DNA from: Marinobacterium iners
GTDB taxonomy: Bacteria > Pseudomonadota > Gammaproteobacteria > Pseudomonadales > Balneatricaceae
Assembly: GCF_017310015.1 (NCBI RefSeq)
Contig: NZ_CP022297.1
Span: 1,364,001-1,428,000, forward strand
Direction: 5' to 3'
DNA: 64,000 nucleotides
Shown here in pieces: positions 6,645 to 16,043 of the stretch (within the stretch, counting starts at the first letter, position 1; every line of letters starts with the position of its first letter). The position numbers and the translations under genes are program-made. Under the pieces are notes generated by a model. That model worked only from the letters and a program-made list of their open reading frames with translations. It searched no databases and had not been told where the DNA came from.

Positions 6645-8258
6645 GTGAAACGATTACTGGCGATCTGCTGTTACTGCTTCGGCCTGCTGCTGTCGTTGTC
6701 GGCAACGGCCGCCGAAAAACCTTTGCCACCCGCGCTGGCTCCGCATCTGGAGGCGCTGACCGAGGCGTCCTTGAGCCAGACGATACCGGTGCTCGAAACC
6801 CTGGAAGCCGAAGGGGGGGAGGCGGTGCAACCGCTGTTTCTCCATCTGCTGGAGGGGGATCTGTATTTCATCAAGTCCAGCCGCCAGGTGATTGCGGTCA
6901 CCGAATCGGCCGGCAAGGACACCTTCATCGACATGCTCAGCGGTGTGGAAATCGAACCGCTGTCCAGTCGTGATATCAAGAAAATTCGCGTCAACAACCG
7001 TCTGCGCGGCCATCTGCGTGATGCCATCGCACGCCTTCAGTTGGGCTCCGCCAGTGCATCGGTGCGTGAAAGCGCAGTGCGTGCGCTGTTGTCTGACCTG
7101 GATGCGAATACCCTCAGTGTCATTCGTGAGGCGCGCCTGAATGAAAACGCCGCGAACGTCCGTGAGGTGATGGACATGGCGCTGGCCCTGAACCGCCTCA
7201 ATACCGCTGCAGAAGCGTCGGACCGCATCGAAGCGATCGGCCAGCTGGAAGGCAGCCTTGAAGGTGATGTGCGCAATGCGCTGAACCGCATTGCCGACAA
7301 CGACCCTTCACCTCAGGTACAGCAGGCCGCGCAAAAGGCATTGGTCGGCATCGAGCAGAAGGTCGAGTTCTACGCTTTCATCGACCAGCTGTTTTTCGGC
7401 CTGAGCCTCGGCTCGGTGCTGTTGCTGGCGGCGATTGGTCTGGCGATTACCTTTGGCGTGATGGGCGTGATCAACATGGCTCACGGCGAGATGATCATGC
7501 TGGGGGCCTACACCACTTACGTGGTACAGCTGTTGATGCCGAACCATATCGAATATTCGCTCTGGGTCGCCATTCCGGCCGCTTTCGTTGTGTCAGGCAT
7601 GACCGGTGTACTGCTGGAACGTCTGGTAATCCGTCATCTGCACGGTCGCCCGCTGGAAACCCTGCTGGCAACCTTCGGGGTCAGTCTGATCCTGCAGCAG
7701 CTGGTCCGGACGGTGTTTTCGCCACTGAACCGTCAGGTGGCATCACCCGAATGGATGAGCGGCTCCTGGGAGATCAACCCGGTCCTGTCGCTGACGCTGA
7801 ACCGTCTTTATATCCTCGCCTTCGCGCTGCTGGTGTTCTTTGCGCTGATGTTGCTGCTGAAGAAAAGCTCGCTGGGTCTCAATGTACGGGCTGTTTCCCA
7901 GAATCGCAGCATGGCCAAATCCATGGGCATTCCCACCGGTCGCGTTGATGCGCTGACCTTCGGCCTGGGCTCCGGTATCGCCGGCATCGCCGGGGTGGCG
8001 CTGAGCCAGCTGACCAACGTGGGGCCGAATCTGGGCCAGTCCTACATCATCGATTCCTTCATGGTGGTGGTGTTTGGTGGCGTGGGCAACCTGTGGGGCA
8101 CGCTCGTTGCGGCGTTCTCGCTCGGTATCGCCAACAAGTTCCTGGAGCCGGTCACCGGTGCCGTCCTCGCGAGCATTCTGGTGCTGGTCTTCATCATCCT
8201 GTTTATCCAGAAGCGTCCCAAGGGACTCTTCCCGCAGAAAGGGAGGGCGGCTGAATGA
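6645..8258 (+). CDS. urtB: Urea ABC transporter, permease subunit UrtB
   Basis: The 537-residue membrane protein forms one half of the urea channel with UrtC. It starts at GTG behind a GGAG site. A signal peptide (MKRLLAICCYCFGLLLSLSATAAE) is followed by an exported helical-repeat-like domain of about 220 residues, then a LivH-type permease domain from about residue 245 (YAFIDQLFFGLSLGSVLLLAAIG) with GVMGVINMAHGEMIMLGAY and, near the end, VVVFGGVGNLWGTLVA. The extra N-terminal domain is usual in UrtB. The stop overlaps the start of urtC by 4 bases. Confidence 0.96.
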   Translation: MKRLLAICCYCFGLLLSLSATAAEKPLPPALAPHLEALTEASLSQTIPVLETLEAEGGEAVQPLFLHLLEGDLYFIKSSRQVIAVTESAGKDTFIDMLSGVEIEPLSSRDIKKIRVNNRLRGHLRDAIARLQLGSASASVRESAVRALLSDLDANTLSVIREARLNENAANVREVMDMALALNRLNTAAEASDRIEAIGQLEGSLEGDVRNALNRIADNDPSPQVQQAAQKALVGIEQKVEFYAFIDQLFFGLSLGSVLLLAAIGLAITFGVMGVINMAHGEMIMLGAYTTYVVQLLMPNHIEYSLWVAIPAAFVVSGMTGVLLERLVIRHLHGRPLETLLATFGVSLILQQLVRTVFSPLNRQVASPEWMSGSWEINPVLSLTLNRLYILAFALLVFFALMLLLKKSSLGLNVRAVSQNRSMAKSMGIPTGRVDALTFGLGSGIAGIAGVALSQLTNVGPNLGQSYIIDSFMVVVFGGVGNLWGTLVAAFSLGIANKFLEPVTGAVLASILVLVFIILFIQKRPKGLFPQKGRAAE

Positions 8259-9400
8259 ACTGGCTGACTCAGCTATTTGCCGCCGGTCGTACCCCCGGTA
8301 ACCGGGTACTGCCATTCGTGATCGTGTTGCTTGGCGTCACCACACTGGCCTCCATGGCCAACCTGATGCTGCCGGAAAGCTCGCCGCTGCACGTCAGCAC
8401 CTACACCATTACCCTGCTGGGCAAGTATCTCTCCTATGCGATGCTGGCGCTGGCGGTGGATGTGATCTGGGGGTACTGCGGCATCCTCAGTCTGGGCCAC
8501 GGGGCGTTCTTCGCGCTTGGCGGCTATGCCATGGGCATGTACCTGATGCGCCAGATCGGTGATCGCGGCGTGTATGGCAACCCGGATCTGCCGGACTTCA
8601 TGGTGTTCCTCAACTGGGATAGCCTGCCCTGGTACTGGATGGGCATGGACCAGTTCTGGTTTGCCATGCTGATGGTGCTGGCCGTGCCCGGGCTGCTGGC
8701 GTTCGTGTTCGGCTGGCTGGCATTCCGCTCACGTGTGACCGGTGTCTACCTGTCGATCATGACTCAGGCGTTGACCTATGCGCTGATGCTCGCTTTCTTC
8801 CGCAATGAGATGGGATTTGGCGGCAACAACGGCCTGACCGACTTCAAGGAGATTCTGGGGTTCGATCTGCAGTCCGATACCACCCGCGTGGCCCTGTTTG
8901 TCACCACGGCGCTGGTGCTCTGTGCGGTGTATGTCATCAGTCATCTGATTCTCAAGTCCCGCATGGGCAAGGTGATCGTGGCGATCCGTGACGGCGAGGC
9001 CCGGGCCCGTTTCCTGGGCTACCGCACCGACCGCTACAAGGTATGGCTGTTCGTCTTTTCCGCCCTGATCGCGGCCATGGCGGGTGCGCTCTACGTACCT
9101 CAGGTCGGCATCATCAACCCGGGCGAGTTCTCGCCGCTCAACTCCATCGAAGTGGTGGTCTGGGTCGCGGTGGGTGGGCGCGGCACGCTGTATGGCGCGG
9201 TTATCGGTGCACTGCTGGTCAACTACGCCAAGACCCGCTTTACCGCCATTATGCCGGAAGGCTGGCTGTTTGCACTGGGGGCGCTCTTCGTTCTGGTAAC
9301 GCTCTATCTGCCCAAGGGGCTGGTCGGGCTGCGAGGTCAGCTGGCAGCGCGTAGTAACAACAAGGCCGGCAAGGCAGTGAAACAGGAGGTGCACTCATGA
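8255..9400 (+). CDS. urtC: Urea ABC transporter, permease subunit UrtC
   Basis: The 381-residue LivM-type inner-membrane permease pairs with UrtB. About ten hydrophobic segments are visible, with WGYCGILSLGHGAFFALGGY and GGNNGLTDFKEILGF, both typical of UrtC, and VAVGGRGTLYGAVIGA toward the C-terminus. Start and stop both form ATGA overlaps with urtB and urtD, so translation is coupled. Confidence 0.96.
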   Translation: MNWLTQLFAAGRTPGNRVLPFVIVLLGVTTLASMANLMLPESSPLHVSTYTITLLGKYLSYAMLALAVDVIWGYCGILSLGHGAFFALGGYAMGMYLMRQIGDRGVYGNPDLPDFMVFLNWDSLPWYWMGMDQFWFAMLMVLAVPGLLAFVFGWLAFRSRVTGVYLSIMTQALTYALMLAFFRNEMGFGGNNGLTDFKEILGFDLQSDTTRVALFVTTALVLCAVYVISHLILKSRMGKVIVAIRDGEARARFLGYRTDRYKVWLFVFSALIAAMAGALYVPQVGIINPGEFSPLNSIEVVVWVAVGGRGTLYGAVIGALLVNYAKTRFTAIMPEGWLFALGALFVLVTLYLPKGLVGLRGQLAARSNNKAGKAVKQEVHS

Positions 9401-10230
9401 CCGCACTGGACAACGCGCGCGAACTGATGCGCCCCGACCGCGTCTGGCCCTTCCTGATCCCGCCGGCAGCCCCGGTCGATGTATCGCATCAGGTGCTGCT
9501 GTACGTGGAAGGGTTAAGTGTCAGCTTTGATGGCTTCAAGGCTTTGAATGATCTGAATCTGTATATCAATGATGGCGAGCTGCGTTGCCTGATCGGTGCC
9601 AACGGGGCCGGCAAGACCACCCTGATGGACGTCATCACCGGCAAAACGCGCTGCGACCAGGGCAGTGTCTACTTTGGCCAGACCATCAACCTGCTGGAAA
9701 AATCCGAGTCGGAGATTGCCCAGCTGGGCATCGGTCGCAAGTTCCAGAAGCCGACGGTATTCGAGGCGCACACGGTGTTCGACAACCTGGAGATGTCGCT
9801 GAAGACAGCCAAGGGGATCTGGCAAACGCTGATGGCGCGCCTGGCCCCACGCGAGCTGGATCTGATCGACAGGGTGCTGGAGACCATTGGCCTCAAGGAC
9901 CAGCGTTTCATGCGAGCCGGTGCACTGTCGCACGGTCAGAAGCAGTGGCTGGAGATCGGCATGCTGCTGGTGGCCGAGCCGCGCCTGCTGCTGATTGACG
10001 AGCCAGTGGCCGGCATGACGGCTGAAGAAACCGAAAAAACCGCTGAGCTTCTGACCTCGCTGGCAGGCGAGCACACCGTTGTGGTGGTGGAGCACGACAT
10101 GGAATTCGTGCGCAGTATCGCCCGTACCGTCACCGTACTCCATCAAGGCACGGTATTGGCCGAGGGCACCATGGAGCAGGTGCAGAACAACCGTGACGTC
10201 ATCGAAGTGTATTTGGGAGAGGACGCATGA
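9397..10230 (+). CDS. urtD: Urea ABC transporter, ATP-binding subunit UrtD
   Basis: The 277-residue cytoplasmic ATPase energises urea import with UrtE. Walker A is GANGAGKT (67-74), the signature is LSHGQ (177-181) and Walker B is LLLIDEP (197-203), followed by the LivG-type VAGMTAEETEKTAELL. The N-terminal 35 residues before the nucleotide-binding fold are usual for UrtD. Both ends overlap neighbours by 4 bases. Confidence 0.96.
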   Translation: MTALDNARELMRPDRVWPFLIPPAAPVDVSHQVLLYVEGLSVSFDGFKALNDLNLYINDGELRCLIGANGAGKTTLMDVITGKTRCDQGSVYFGQTINLLEKSESEIAQLGIGRKFQKPTVFEAHTVFDNLEMSLKTAKGIWQTLMARLAPRELDLIDRVLETIGLKDQRFMRAGALSHGQKQWLEIGMLLVAEPRLLLIDEPVAGMTAEETEKTAELLTSLAGEHTVVVVEHDMEFVRSIARTVTVLHQGTVLAEGTMEQVQNNRDVIEVYLGEDA

Positions 10231-10922
10231 TCTCCATCCGCAATGTAAACCAGCTCTATGGCGGTACCCAGATCCTATGGGATCTGGATCTGGAAATAGA
10301 GCAGGGGTCCTGTACCTGCATCATGGGCCGCAATGGGGTCGGCAAGACCACCCTGCTCAAGTGCCTGATGGGGCTGCTGCCGATTCAGAGCGGCGAGATC
10401 CTGATGGAAGGGCAGGCGCTGCACACGCGTCCAGCCGAATATCGTGCCCGTGCCGGTATTGGCTACGTGCCTCAGGGGCGTGACATCTTTCCGCTGCTGA
10501 CGGTTGAGGAAAACCTGCGTATCGGTTTGCCGATCCGCAAGGACAAGGCAAGGGATATTCCCGACAAGATATTTGAGCTGTTCCCGGTACTGGGCGAAAT
10601 GATGCACCGTCGTGGCGGAGATCTGTCCGGCGGTCAGCAACAGCAGCTGGCCATCGGCCGTGCGCTGGTGCTCGATCCCAAGGTGCTGATTCTGGATGAG
10701 CCCAACGAGGGCATCCAGCCCAACATCGTCAAACAGATTGGCGACGTCATCCTCAAGCTCAACGAGGAGGAGGGGCTGACCGTGATCCTGGTGGAGCAGA
10801 AGCTCGGCTTTGCGCGACGTGTCGGCAAGGAGTTCCGCCTGATGGAAAAGGGGCGGATTGTCGCGGCGGATCGCATGGATAACCTCAATGATGAGCTGAT
10901 TCGTCAGTATCTGGCGGTCTGA
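10227..10922 (+). CDS. urtE: Urea ABC transporter, ATP-binding subunit UrtE
   Basis: The 231-residue LivF-type ATPase is the partner of UrtD. Walker A is GRNGVGKT (34-41), the signature is LSGGQ (133-137) and Walker B is LILDEPNEGIQPN. The start overlaps urtD by 4 bases, and ureD follows after 10 bases, so transport and hydrolysis genes form one transcription unit. Confidence 0.96.
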   Translation: MISIRNVNQLYGGTQILWDLDLEIEQGSCTCIMGRNGVGKTTLLKCLMGLLPIQSGEILMEGQALHTRPAEYRARAGIGYVPQGRDIFPLLTVEENLRIGLPIRKDKARDIPDKIFELFPVLGEMMHRRGGDLSGGQQQQLAIGRALVLDPKVLILDEPNEGIQPNIVKQIGDVILKLNEEEGLTVILVEQKLGFARRVGKEFRLMEKGRIVAADRMDNLNDELIRQYLAV

Positions 10923-10932
10923 GGAGCACAGG

Positions 10933-11820
10933 ATGAACATGCCGCTGATGCCACGACCAGGCTCGGATAACGGCACCACAGTGCCCTCGCGCTGGCATGC
11001 CCGTCTGTCGCTGGGCATCAAGCGTACGCCCCGTGGCAGCCGTGTCGCCAGTGCCGAGCACCTCGGCCCGTTGCATCTGCAGAAGCCCTTCTACCCGGAA
11101 GGTCCTGATCTTGCACATCTGTACCTGCTGCATCCTCCGGGCGGGATGGTCTCTGGCGACCTGCTTGAGATTGAAACACGTCTGGAGCCGAGCACGGCGG
11201 CGCTGATCACCACGCCCGGAGCCGGGCGTGTCTACCGCGCCCGTCCCGACCGTACCCTGCAACACCAGCGCGTGCGACTGGAGGTGGGCGAGGGCTGCAG
11301 CCTTGAGTGGCTGCCGCTGGAGACCATTCTCTACCCGGATGCTCGCACGCGGCTGGAAGTGGATGTGGAACTGGCCACAAATGCCCGCTTTATCGGCTGG
11401 GAGGTGACCAGTCTGGGGCTGCCGGCACAGGGCGAGGGCTTTGGCCGCGGTGAACTGCAGCAACGGCTGCAGATTCGCCGGGAAGGCCGCATTCTGCTGC
11501 GCGAACAGCTGATGATTGATGGGCAGAGCCCGGCGTTGCTGATGGGAAAGGCGGGCTTGCAGGGACAGCCGGTGAACGGGCTGCTGGTAGCGGGGCCGTT
11601 TACGCCGGAACAGGCTGAGCCACTGCTGGAGCCGCTGCGAGCGTGTTGCGAACGAGACGAGCTGCTGGCGGGCGTGAGCCTCAGTGGCGAGTTTCTGCTG
11701 ATCCGAACATTGGGGGGCTGCTCGGAGCGCACCCGGCTGTGTCTGGAGCAGTGCTGGGGCCTGATTCGGCCTGAACTGATCGGCCGCGAGACCTGCGTCC
11801 CACGCATCTGGGCGACCTGA
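10933..11820 (+). CDS. ureD: Urease accessory protein UreD
   Basis: The 295-residue scaffold binds urease apoenzyme and, with UreF and UreG, forms the complex that delivers nickel. Family signatures are LHLQKPFYPEGPDLAHLYLL, GGMVSGDLLEIE and the LITTPGAGRVYRA segment, followed by LEWLPLETILYPDA. A GGAG site precedes the ATG. It sits directly after urtE and before ureA, the standard position. Length is normal. Confidence 0.95.
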   Translation: MNMPLMPRPGSDNGTTVPSRWHARLSLGIKRTPRGSRVASAEHLGPLHLQKPFYPEGPDLAHLYLLHPPGGMVSGDLLEIETRLEPSTAALITTPGAGRVYRARPDRTLQHQRVRLEVGEGCSLEWLPLETILYPDARTRLEVDVELATNARFIGWEVTSLGLPAQGEGFGRGELQQRLQIRREGRILLREQLMIDGQSPALLMGKAGLQGQPVNGLLVAGPFTPEQAEPLLEPLRACCERDELLAGVSLSGEFLLIRTLGGCSERTRLCLEQCWGLIRPELIGRETCVPRIWAT

Positions 11821-11860
11821 ATTGAACAGACCCACAGCAGGTGGGCTGGAGGAGAAATCG

Positions 11861-12163
11861 ATGGAACTGCTGCCAAGAGAGAAAGACAAGCTGCTGATAT
11901 TTACGGCAGCGTTACTGGCGGAGCGTCGCCTGAACCGTGGCCTGAAGCTGAACTACCCGGAAGCGGTGGCCTACATCTCCATGGAAATCATGGAAGGGGC
12001 CCGTGATGGCCGTACCGTGGCGGAGCTGATGGGCTACGGCAAGACGCTGCTCAGCGCCGATCAGGTGATGGAGGGCGTGCCGGAGATGATTGACGAGGTA
12101 CAGGTGGAAGCGACCTTTCCCGACGGCACCAAGCTGGTCACCGTGCATCAACCGATTGTGTGA
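11861..12163 (+). CDS. ureA: Urease subunit gamma
   Basis: The 100-residue gamma subunit is part of the (alpha-beta-gamma)3 urease. It begins MELLPREKDKLLIFTAALL and ends LVTVHQPIV, the canonical limits. The ATG at 11861 follows GGAGGAG with good spacing and gives the family length; an upstream in-frame TTG at 11822 would add 13 unconserved residues and was rejected. Confidence 0.97.
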   Translation: MELLPREKDKLLIFTAALLAERRLNRGLKLNYPEAVAYISMEIMEGARDGRTVAELMGYGKTLLSADQVMEGVPEMIDEVQVEATFPDGTKLVTVHQPIV

Positions 12164-12176
12164 ACAGGAGAATCCC

Positions 12177-12521
12177 ATGATTCCCGGAGAAATTCAGACA
12201 GCCGCCGGCGAGATTGAGCTGAACGTTGGCCGCAAGACCATCCGCGTGCGGGTGGAAAATCACGGAGATCGACCGGTACAGGTCGGCTCCCATTACCATT
12301 TTTATGAAGTGAACCCGGCGCTGGTGTTTGAGCGTGACGCTGCCCTTGGCTATCGCCTCAATATCGCCTCCGGTACTGCCGTGCGCTTCGAGCCCGGACA
12401 GGGACGAGAGGTGGAACTGGTCGAGTATGCCGGCAGCCGTACCATCTACGGTTTCCGTGGCGAGGTGATGGGACCACTGGACACTGCAGCAGGCGAAAGC
12501 TCAGCAGGAGGGCACAACTGA
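12177..12521 (+). CDS. ureB: Urease subunit beta
   Basis: The 114-residue beta subunit starts MIPGEIQTAAGEIELN behind an AGGAG site and contains DRPVQVGSHYHFYEVNPAL and the RVVELVEY-like segment GREVELVEYAGSRTIYGF. Earlier in-frame starts inside ureA were rejected because the conserved N-terminus begins here. Its stop TGA shares one base with the ureC ATG. Confidence 0.97.
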   Translation: MIPGEIQTAAGEIELNVGRKTIRVRVENHGDRPVQVGSHYHFYEVNPALVFERDAALGYRLNIASGTAVRFEPGQGREVELVEYAGSRTIYGFRGEVMGPLDTAAGESSAGGHN

Positions 12522-14227
12522 TGGCCAAAATGGACCGACACAGCTATGCCCAGATGTTCGGCCCCACGGTTGGGGACAGGGTACGACTGGGCGACACCGA
12601 ACTCTGGATTGAGGTCGAAAAGGACTACACCACCTACGGTGACGAAGTGAAGTTCGGCGGTGGCAAGGTGATCCGTGACGGTATGGGACAGAGTCAGGTA
12701 ACCAATGACACGGCCATGGACCTGGTGATTACCAATGCCCTGATTCTGGACCACTGGGGTATCGTCAAGGCCGACGTGGGCGTGAAGGAGGGACGGATTC
12801 ATACCCTCGGCAAGGCGGGTAACCCCGATATTCAGGATGGTGTCGACATCGTCATAGGCCCCGGCACTGAAGTGATCGCGGGCGAAGGCTGCATCCTGAC
12901 GGCCGGTGGGATTGATGCCCATATCCACTTCATCTGCCCGCAACAGGTGGAAGAGGCGCTGATGTCCGGCGTGACCACCATGATCGGCGGTGGAACTGGC
13001 CCGGCTACCGGTACCAAGGCAACCACCTGTACACCGGGGCCTTGGTATCTGGGCAAAATGCTGCAGGCCACCGACCAGATGCCGATGAATCTGGGCTTTC
13101 TCGGCAAGGGCAACGCCAGTTGCCCCGAAGCGCTGCGTGAACAGCTGGACGCCGGTGCCTGTGGTCTCAAGCTGCATGAGGACTGGGGTACCACACCGGC
13201 CAGCATCGACTGCTGCCTGAGTGTGGCCGAAGAGTACGATGTACAGGTGGCGATCCATACCGATACCCTGAACGAGTCCGGCTTTGTCGATGACACCCTG
13301 GGGGCGTTCAAGAACCGCGTCATCCACACCTATCACACCGAAGGGGCCGGTGGCGGCCATGCGCCGGATATCATCCGTGCAGCAGGCTATCCCAATGTAC
13401 TACCGTCTTCGACCAACCCCACGCGCCCGTACACGGTCAACACCGTGGACGAGCATCTCGACATGCTGATGGTTTGCCACCATCTGGACAGCAACATTCC
13501 CGAGGATGTGGCCTTTGCCGACTCCCGCATCCGTAAGGAGACCATCGCGGCAGAGGACATTTTTCATGATCGCGGCGCCTTCAGCATGATTTCGTCCGAC
13601 TCTCAGGCGATGGGACGTGTGGGCGAAGTCGTGACGCGAACCTGGCAGACGGCGCATAAGATGAAATGCCAGTTCGGGCTGTTGCCGGAAGACAGGGCAC
13701 TGGGAGCCGATAATTTTCGCGCGCGCCGCTATGTCGCCAAGTACACCATCAATCCGGCGATCACCCATGGTGTGGCCCATGAAGTGGGGTCCATCGAGCC
13801 CGGCAAGCTGGCGGATCTGGTGCTGTGGAAGCCGGCATTTTTCGGCATCAAGCCGGCGATGATTATCAAGGGGGGCATGATTGCGGCGGCGCCCATGGGC
13901 GATCCCAATGCCTCCATCCCGACGCCGCAACCGGTGCACTACCGACCCATGTTCGGTGCTGAGGGCAAGGCGGCGGCACAAACCTCCGTCACCTTTGTCA
14001 GCAAGGCAGCCCTGGAGTCCGGTTTGCGTGAACAGCTGGGGCTGAGTCGACGTCTGGTTGCCTGTGGCAATACCCGCAACATCAGCAAAGCCGACATGAT
14101 TTTGAATGACTGGCAGCCGGACATTCAGGTGGATCCGCAAACCTATGAGGTGCGGGCTGACGGCGAGCTGCTGACCTGTGAGCCTGCTGATGTGCTGCCC
14201 TTGGCGCAGCGATACAGCCTCTTTTAA
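12521..14227 (+). CDS. ureC: Urease subunit alpha (catalytic)
   Basis: The 568-residue nickel enzyme hydrolyses urea to ammonia and carbamate. All active-site residues are present at the numbering of the Klebsiella enzyme: H134 and H136 (DAHIHF), carbamylated K217 (GLKLHEDWG, with H219), H246 (VAIHTDT), H272 (YHTEGAGGGHAPD), the mobile-flap C319-H320 (MVCHHLD) and D360 (ISSDSQAMGRVGE). The enzyme should be active once nickel is loaded. Start overlaps the ureB stop by one base. Confidence 0.98.
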   Translation: MAKMDRHSYAQMFGPTVGDRVRLGDTELWIEVEKDYTTYGDEVKFGGGKVIRDGMGQSQVTNDTAMDLVITNALILDHWGIVKADVGVKEGRIHTLGKAGNPDIQDGVDIVIGPGTEVIAGEGCILTAGGIDAHIHFICPQQVEEALMSGVTTMIGGGTGPATGTKATTCTPGPWYLGKMLQATDQMPMNLGFLGKGNASCPEALREQLDAGACGLKLHEDWGTTPASIDCCLSVAEEYDVQVAIHTDTLNESGFVDDTLGAFKNRVIHTYHTEGAGGGHAPDIIRAAGYPNVLPSSTNPTRPYTVNTVDEHLDMLMVCHHLDSNIPEDVAFADSRIRKETIAAEDIFHDRGAFSMISSDSQAMGRVGEVVTRTWQTAHKMKCQFGLLPEDRALGADNFRARRYVAKYTINPAITHGVAHEVGSIEPGKLADLVLWKPAFFGIKPAMIIKGGMIAAAPMGDPNASIPTPQPVHYRPMFGAEGKAAAQTSVTFVSKAALESGLREQLGLSRRLVACGNTRNISKADMILNDWQPDIQVDPQTYEVRADGELLTCEPADVLPLAQRYSLF

Positions 14228-14237
14228 GGAGAGACGC

Positions 14238-14690
14238 ATGTTTGAAATCCATGAACGGCTGGGCACCCATTGCCATGCCCCCATCGCGGCGAAAGTAAGC
14301 CTGACCCATGACCAGCGTGATCGTGGCCGATTGAAGCTGGTCAGTGATACCGGTGAAGAGGTGCGTGTCTTCCTGGAACGGGGCAAGCCGCTGCGAGTTG
14401 GTGAATACCTGAAATCATCCTGTGGGCGTCACATTTTGGTCGAAGGGGCCAAAGAGTCGGTGCTGGAGGCACGCTGTGATGACTGGAACACTTTTGCACG
14501 GGCCTGTTACCACCTCGGCAACCGCCATGTGCGCATTGAAGTGGGTGATCGCTGGCTGAGGATCAAGCCGGATCATGTACTGGAGGAGATGCTGCAGCTG
14601 CTGGGGCTGGAAACCCGGCAGGCCGAAGCGGTATTCATGCCGGAATCCGGAGCCTATGCCCATGGCCATGCACACCATCACGACCACTGA
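14238..14690 (+). CDS. ureE: Urease accessory protein UreE, nickel chaperone
   Basis: The 150-residue protein delivers nickel to UreG. The ATG at 14238 follows AAGGAG and gives the normal N-terminus (MFEIHERLG). The peptide-binding N-domain carries RLKLVSDTGEEVRVFLERG; the C-domain has CYHLGNRHVRIEV, with the conserved metal-binding His. The C-terminus is a His tail, AHGHAHHHDH, which should add nickel-binding capacity. Its end overlaps the start of ureF. Confidence 0.95.
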   Translation: MFEIHERLGTHCHAPIAAKVSLTHDQRDRGRLKLVSDTGEEVRVFLERGKPLRVGEYLKSSCGRHILVEGAKESVLEARCDDWNTFARACYHLGNRHVRIEVGDRWLRIKPDHVLEEMLQLLGLETRQAEAVFMPESGAYAHGHAHHHDH

Positions 14691-15339
14691 CCATGCCCTG
14701 CTGCGTCTGTTGCAGCTGAGCAGTGTCAGCCTGCCAGTGGGCGGCTACGCCTTCTCGCAGGGGCTTGAGTACGCCATCGACAGTGGCTGGATACACAAGG
14801 CAGATCAGGTGGCGGATTGGCTGGAGCTGCAATTGCTGCATGCTCAGGCGAAGACCGATCTGCCATTGTTGAGGCTGGCTATGCAGGCTGATAGCGATGG
14901 GCGTTGGCAAGCGTTGAACGACCTGTCGCTGGCCTGTCGCGAGACCCGCGAGCTGCGCCTGACCGACAGCGCCATGGGCGAAGCCTTGCGACGGGTGCTG
15001 AAGAACCTGGGCATTGACGTGCCACAGGTGCTGCAGCAGGAGGTCAGTTTCATCGTGCTGTTCGCCTTTGCCGCGAAGCACTGGGGGCTCGAGTTTGATG
15101 CCGCCGCATTGGGACTGGGCTGGTCCTGGCTGGAAAATCAGGTGGCCGCCGCCACCAAGCTGGTGCCACTGGGACAGACGCAGGCACAGCAGCTGCTGAA
15201 TGACCTGCAACCGTTACTGCCGCAGGCGATCGAGATCGCAAAAAGCGTTGAAGAAGACTATATCGGTGCTGGCCTGCCCGCATTGGCAATCGCCAGCAGC
15301 CGTCACGAAACACAGTATTCACGGCTGTTTCGCTCTTGA
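14656..15339 (+). CDS. ureF: Urease accessory protein UreF
   Basis: UreF joins UreD and UreG in the nickel-insertion complex. The conserved part begins HALLRLLQLSSVSLPVGGYAFSQGLE and includes LSLACRETRELRLTDSAMG. The start is uncertain: in-frame ATGs at 14656, 14662 and 14668 all lie within the end of ureE; 14656 has a GGAG nearby and gives 227 residues, a normal length. A much earlier ATG inside ureE was rejected. The frame overlaps ureE by about 35 bases, which implies coupled translation. Confidence 0.93.
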   Translation: MPMAMHTITTTDHALLRLLQLSSVSLPVGGYAFSQGLEYAIDSGWIHKADQVADWLELQLLHAQAKTDLPLLRLAMQADSDGRWQALNDLSLACRETRELRLTDSAMGEALRRVLKNLGIDVPQVLQQEVSFIVLFAFAAKHWGLEFDAAALGLGWSWLENQVAAATKLVPLGQTQAQQLLNDLQPLLPQAIEIAKSVEEDYIGAGLPALAIASSRHETQYSRLFRS

Positions 15340-15368
15340 AGAGCCGCCGTTGAGAAGAGGAAACCAAC

Positions 15369-16016
15369 ATGAGCAAACCGAAACAGACATTGCGAGTGGG
15401 AGTAGGGGGGCCGGTGGGCTCCGGCAAGACGGCGTTGCTGCGTTCGCTCTGTGCCGCCATGCGCGAGTATTACGATATCGCCGTGGTGACCAACGATATC
15501 TACACTCAGGAGGATGCCAAATTCCTCACCGAGCATGAGGCATTGAGTGCCGACCGCATTATAGGGGTCGAAACCGGCGGCTGTCCGCATACGGCCATCC
15601 GTGAGGACGCCTCGATGAATCTGGCGGCGATAGACCAGCTGGTGGCGCGCCACGGAGCACTGGATGTGGTATTTGTCGAAAGCGGTGGTGACAACCTTAG
15701 CGCCACGTTCAGCCCCGAGCTGTCTGATCTGACCATCTATGTGATTGATGTCTCGGCCGGTGACAAGATTCCGCGCAAGGGCGGCCCAGGGATCACCAAG
15801 TCCGATCTGTTGATTATCAACAAAACCGACCTGGCACCGCTGGTGGGAGCCTCGCTGGAGGTGATGGATCGGGATGCGCGCAAGATGCGCGGTGATCGCC
15901 CCTTCATCTTCGCAAACCTGAAAAAGGCTGAAGGGCTGGACGACATTATCGGTTTCATCATCAGCGAAGGCATGCTGGAAGCTAAAACTCTGCCACCGGC
16001 CCGTGCGGTGGTGTGA
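15369..16016 (+). CDS. ureG: Urease accessory GTPase UreG
   Basis: The 215-residue SIMIBI-class GTPase powers nickel transfer to urease. The P-loop is GPVGSGKT (14-21), the nickel-binding CPH motif is at 72-74 (GGCPHTAIREDASMN), ESGGDNLSATFSPEL follows, and NKTDLAP gives guanine specificity. A GAAGAGGAA leader precedes the ATG. The nickel permease gene follows closely. Confidence 0.97.
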   Translation: MSKPKQTLRVGVGGPVGSGKTALLRSLCAAMREYYDIAVVTNDIYTQEDAKFLTEHEALSADRIIGVETGGCPHTAIREDASMNLAAIDQLVARHGALDVVFVESGGDNLSATFSPELSDLTIYVIDVSAGDKIPRKGGPGITKSDLLIINKTDLAPLVGASLEVMDRDARKMRGDRPFIFANLKKAEGLDDIIGFIISEGMLEAKTLPPARAVV

Positions 16017-16043
16017 TTGAATTCAATTATGAAGGGGATAACG

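Noticed and set aside
10885..11889. 334-codon open frame antisense to ureD
   Set aside because: ureD on the other strand is unambiguous; the antisense frame has low-complexity Gln/Arg/Leu composition.
12446..13360. 304-codon open frame antisense to ureB/ureC
   Set aside because: Shadow frame; urease subunits occupy the plus strand with all active-site residues.
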